This document shows positions 6,632 to 7,907 of a DNA stretch of 7,907 nt, in pieces. The position numbers and the translations under genes were made by a program. The stretch is from assembly GCA_028686145.1 (NCBI GenBank), contig JAQUCQ010000148.1:1-7907 (forward strand), read 5' to 3'. The stretch comes from Desulfuromonadaceae bacterium (GTDB taxonomy: Bacteria; Desulfobacterota; Desulfuromonadia; Geobacterales; Pseudopelobacteraceae). Every line of letters starts with the position of its first letter. Within the stretch, counting starts at the first letter, position 1. The notes under the pieces were generated by a model that was given only the letters and a program-made list of their open reading frames with translations, did no database searches and was not told the origin of the DNA.

Positions 6632-6659
6632 TTGACAATACTTCTTTGGCTGTTACTCT
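6632..6659 (+). promoter_or_regulatory. Candidate extended -10 sigma-70 promoter for the Ig-repeat lipoprotein gene
   Basis: A perfect TTGACA (6632-6637) is followed after 16 bases by TACTCT (6654-6659), with the extended -10 dinucleotide TG at 6651-6652. The predicted start is near 6666, giving a leader of about 150 bases. The leader has a small hairpin GGATA-AGTGC-TATCC (6670-6684) and no riboswitch motif I recognise. Confidence 0.5.
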
Positions 6660-6805
6660 AGTAGAACTTGGATAAGTGCTATCCTTCTGACTGCAGGGAA
6701 CTGTGCTCAAATGTTTGCGATGTAAGCTGATAACAGGCGTAAATATCTCCCTATTGTGACGCAGCTATTGATGCTGACGTATTTGATATGTGGAATAAGG
6801 GTCTC

Positions 6806-6810
6806 GGAGG
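6806..6810 (+). promoter_or_regulatory. Ribosome binding site of the Ig-repeat lipoprotein
   Basis: GGAGG sits six bases before ATG 6817, ideal spacing. It fixes the start of a gene that has no stop inside the window. Confidence 0.8.
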
Positions 6811-6816
6811 GTGTGT

Positions 6817-7907
6817 ATGATTAACCTGTTCTGTTCAGGTTTTATTATGGTGTTGCTGTTATCCGGCTGCGGTTGGGATGGTACCCCTACCAGGAACAAT
6901 GATTTTATCCCACTGACTTCAATAGAAATTGTTGCCGTCACATCGACCATAGCTGCACAGACTTCCACTACGCTTACGGCAAAAGGTAACTTTTCGGGGA
7001 TATTTACCCGTGATATTACCGATCAGGTGACCTGGTCGAGCGATTCTCCGACTGTGGCCGCGTTTGCTACAGCGGCGAGTCCAAACCGGGTGACCGGCAG
7101 TTCTCCTGGAGTTGCCATCCTGACCGCGACTATGGGAAGCGTGTCTGCTGCACCCCTTACCTTGACGGTAAGCTCGGCTACTGTCACTGCACTGGCAATT
7201 TCTCCGCAAACTCCAACTATAGCGAAGGGTTTAAACACTCACTTTACTGCAAGCGGTACTTTTTCTGATAACACAACTCAGGATCTGACATTTGACGCTG
7301 TCTGGGCTTCAAGCGATGTAACCGTGGCGACCGTTAGTAACGATCCCGGCAGCAAGGGATTTGCCCAAACTCTTGCCTCCGGTCCGTCGACAATCAGCGC
7401 TACTTTTGGCGGCCTCACCGCTACTACACTCCTGACCGTCACGGTGCCGGTGCTGCAAACGATTACGCTCGTGCCGGCCAATGCTTCGATCCTGACTGTG
7501 TCCTCCACGAGTTTTCAGGCGACCGGCCATTTTTCCGATGGATCGACTGCCGATATTACAAGTCAGGTTGTCTGGAAGTCGTCGAATCCCGCCATAGCAA
7601 CAATTGCCAGTTCTGGTGGAGTAGCAACAACCCTCTCACAGGGTACGACCTCAATTAGCGCCACTTTGAACGGAGTAAGCGGGGCATCGAGTCTCAAGGT
7701 GACGGGAGGTACTCTGACCGGGATTTCCCTATCTGCAGCAAATATGAGCCTGGTCAAGGGTACCGTCGGCCGCATCTCCGCCACCGGAACATTCAGCAAT
7801 GGCACATCACGGGACATCACCGGGGCGGTTGACTGGTCTACGGCTAATACAACTCTCGCAACGGTGGTCACCTCTGGAGGTAACCTGGCGTTGCTCAATC
7901 CTCTTGC
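6817..7907 (+). CDS. Lipoprotein with tandem BIG2-type Ig-like domains (3' end outside window)
   Basis: The frame is open from ATG 6817 to the window edge (363 codons plus two bases). The N-terminus is a lipoprotein signal: a hydrophobic run (about 9-16) and lipobox L-S-G-C with acylated Cys18. Residue 19 is Gly, not Asp, so outer-membrane sorting is expected. The signal lacks any Lys or Arg before the hydrophobic run, which is unusual. After a short linker come Ig-like repeats at about 33-122, 123-212, 213-299 and 300 onward (cut). Each has a TGxFSDGTTxDIT-like segment followed by V-x-W and SS-x-x-x-V/I-A-x-V, typical of the BIG2 (PF02368) fold of invasin/intimin-type surface proteins. Trp73, 163, 253 and 340 mark the repeats. 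Composition is rich in Thr, Ser and Ala and poor in charge. Probably a surface or adhesion protein; ligand and total length are unknown. Confidence 0.88.
   Translation, partial: MINLFCSGFIMVLLLSGCGWDGTPTRNNDFIPLTSIEIVAVTSTIAAQTSTTLTAKGNFSGIFTRDITDQVTWSSDSPTVAAFATAASPNRVTGSSPGVAILTATMGSVSAAPLTLTVSSATVTALAISPQTPTIAKGLNTHFTASGTFSDNTTQDLTFDAVWASSDVTVATVSNDPGSKGFAQTLASGPSTISATFGGLTATTLLTVTVPVLQTITLVPANASILTVSSTSFQATGHFSDGSTADITSQVVWKSSNPAIATIASSGGVATTLSQGTTSISATLNGVSGASSLKVTGGTLTGISLSAANMSLVKGTVGRISATGTFSNGTSRDITGAVDWSTANTTLATVVTSGGNLALLNPL
6913..7907 (+). repeat. Array of four Ig-like (BIG2) coding repeats, about 270 bp each, last one cut
   Basis: Units begin at about 6913, 7183, 7453 and 7714 (90, 90 and 87 codons, then partial). 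They are clearly related as protein (conserved Trp, FS-x-G/N-T, DIT-x-x-V) but diverged as DNA. The closest shared DNA is around GATATTAC before the Trp codon in units 1 and 3. This suggests old duplications rather than recent expansion. Confidence 0.8.

Noticed and set aside
6666..6816. Cyclic-di-GMP (GEMM) riboswitch in the lipoprotein leader
   Set aside because: This was checked because such riboswitches are common in Geobacter-type genomes, but the conserved GGCAAACC and GACGCAAAGCC segments are absent.
7023..7898. Several minus-strand open frames across the Ig-repeat region
   Set aside because: They recur with the repeats and mirror Thr/Ser/Val-rich coding on the other strand. None has a ribosome site or recognisable product.

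Overview
The window looks like a stretch of chromosome from a Gram-negative bacterium. It probably comes from the Desulfuromonadota (Geobacter/Pelobacter-like). This placement is an inference from the protein style: a long CorA ending in charged residues, a class A PBP with a Cys-containing tail, a lipoprotein built of bacterial Ig-like repeats, and an apparent RpoN promoter. It was not checked by a search. There are no RNA genes, CRISPR arrays or insertion sequences that I can see.

Left part (1-3553, all + strand): a housekeeping run. It holds the last 223 codons of an ATP-type 6-phosphofructokinase (pfkA), a CorA magnesium/cobalt channel whose ATG overlaps the pfkA stop by one base, a 115-residue four-helix membrane protein of the phage-holin-4 (YvlD-like) family, and tRNA(Ile)-lysidine synthetase (tilS). 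The first three are packed like one transcription unit. A perfect 13-bp inverted repeat straddles the stop of the small membrane protein and separates it from tilS.

Middle part (3554-4558): a single minus-strand gene converges on tilS. It encodes a 199-residue protein that I read as two tandem ACT-like (small-molecule-sensing) domains with no catalytic domain. Upstream of it lies a near-consensus sigma-54 (-24/-12) promoter, followed by a strong Shine-Dalgarno. This is the most interesting point in the window: a stand-alone double-ACT protein apparently under RpoN control. The 330-bp divergent region also carries a sigma-70-type promoter facing the other way.

Right part (4559-7907, + strand): a complete bifunctional class A penicillin-binding protein (transglycosylase plus transpeptidase) begins at a TTG codon. 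A spacer of about 230 bp follows, with a good extended -10 promoter. The window then ends inside a lipoprotein gene whose product consists of about 90-residue BIG2-type Ig-like repeats (three complete, one cut). It is probably an outer-membrane surface or adhesion protein that continues past the window.
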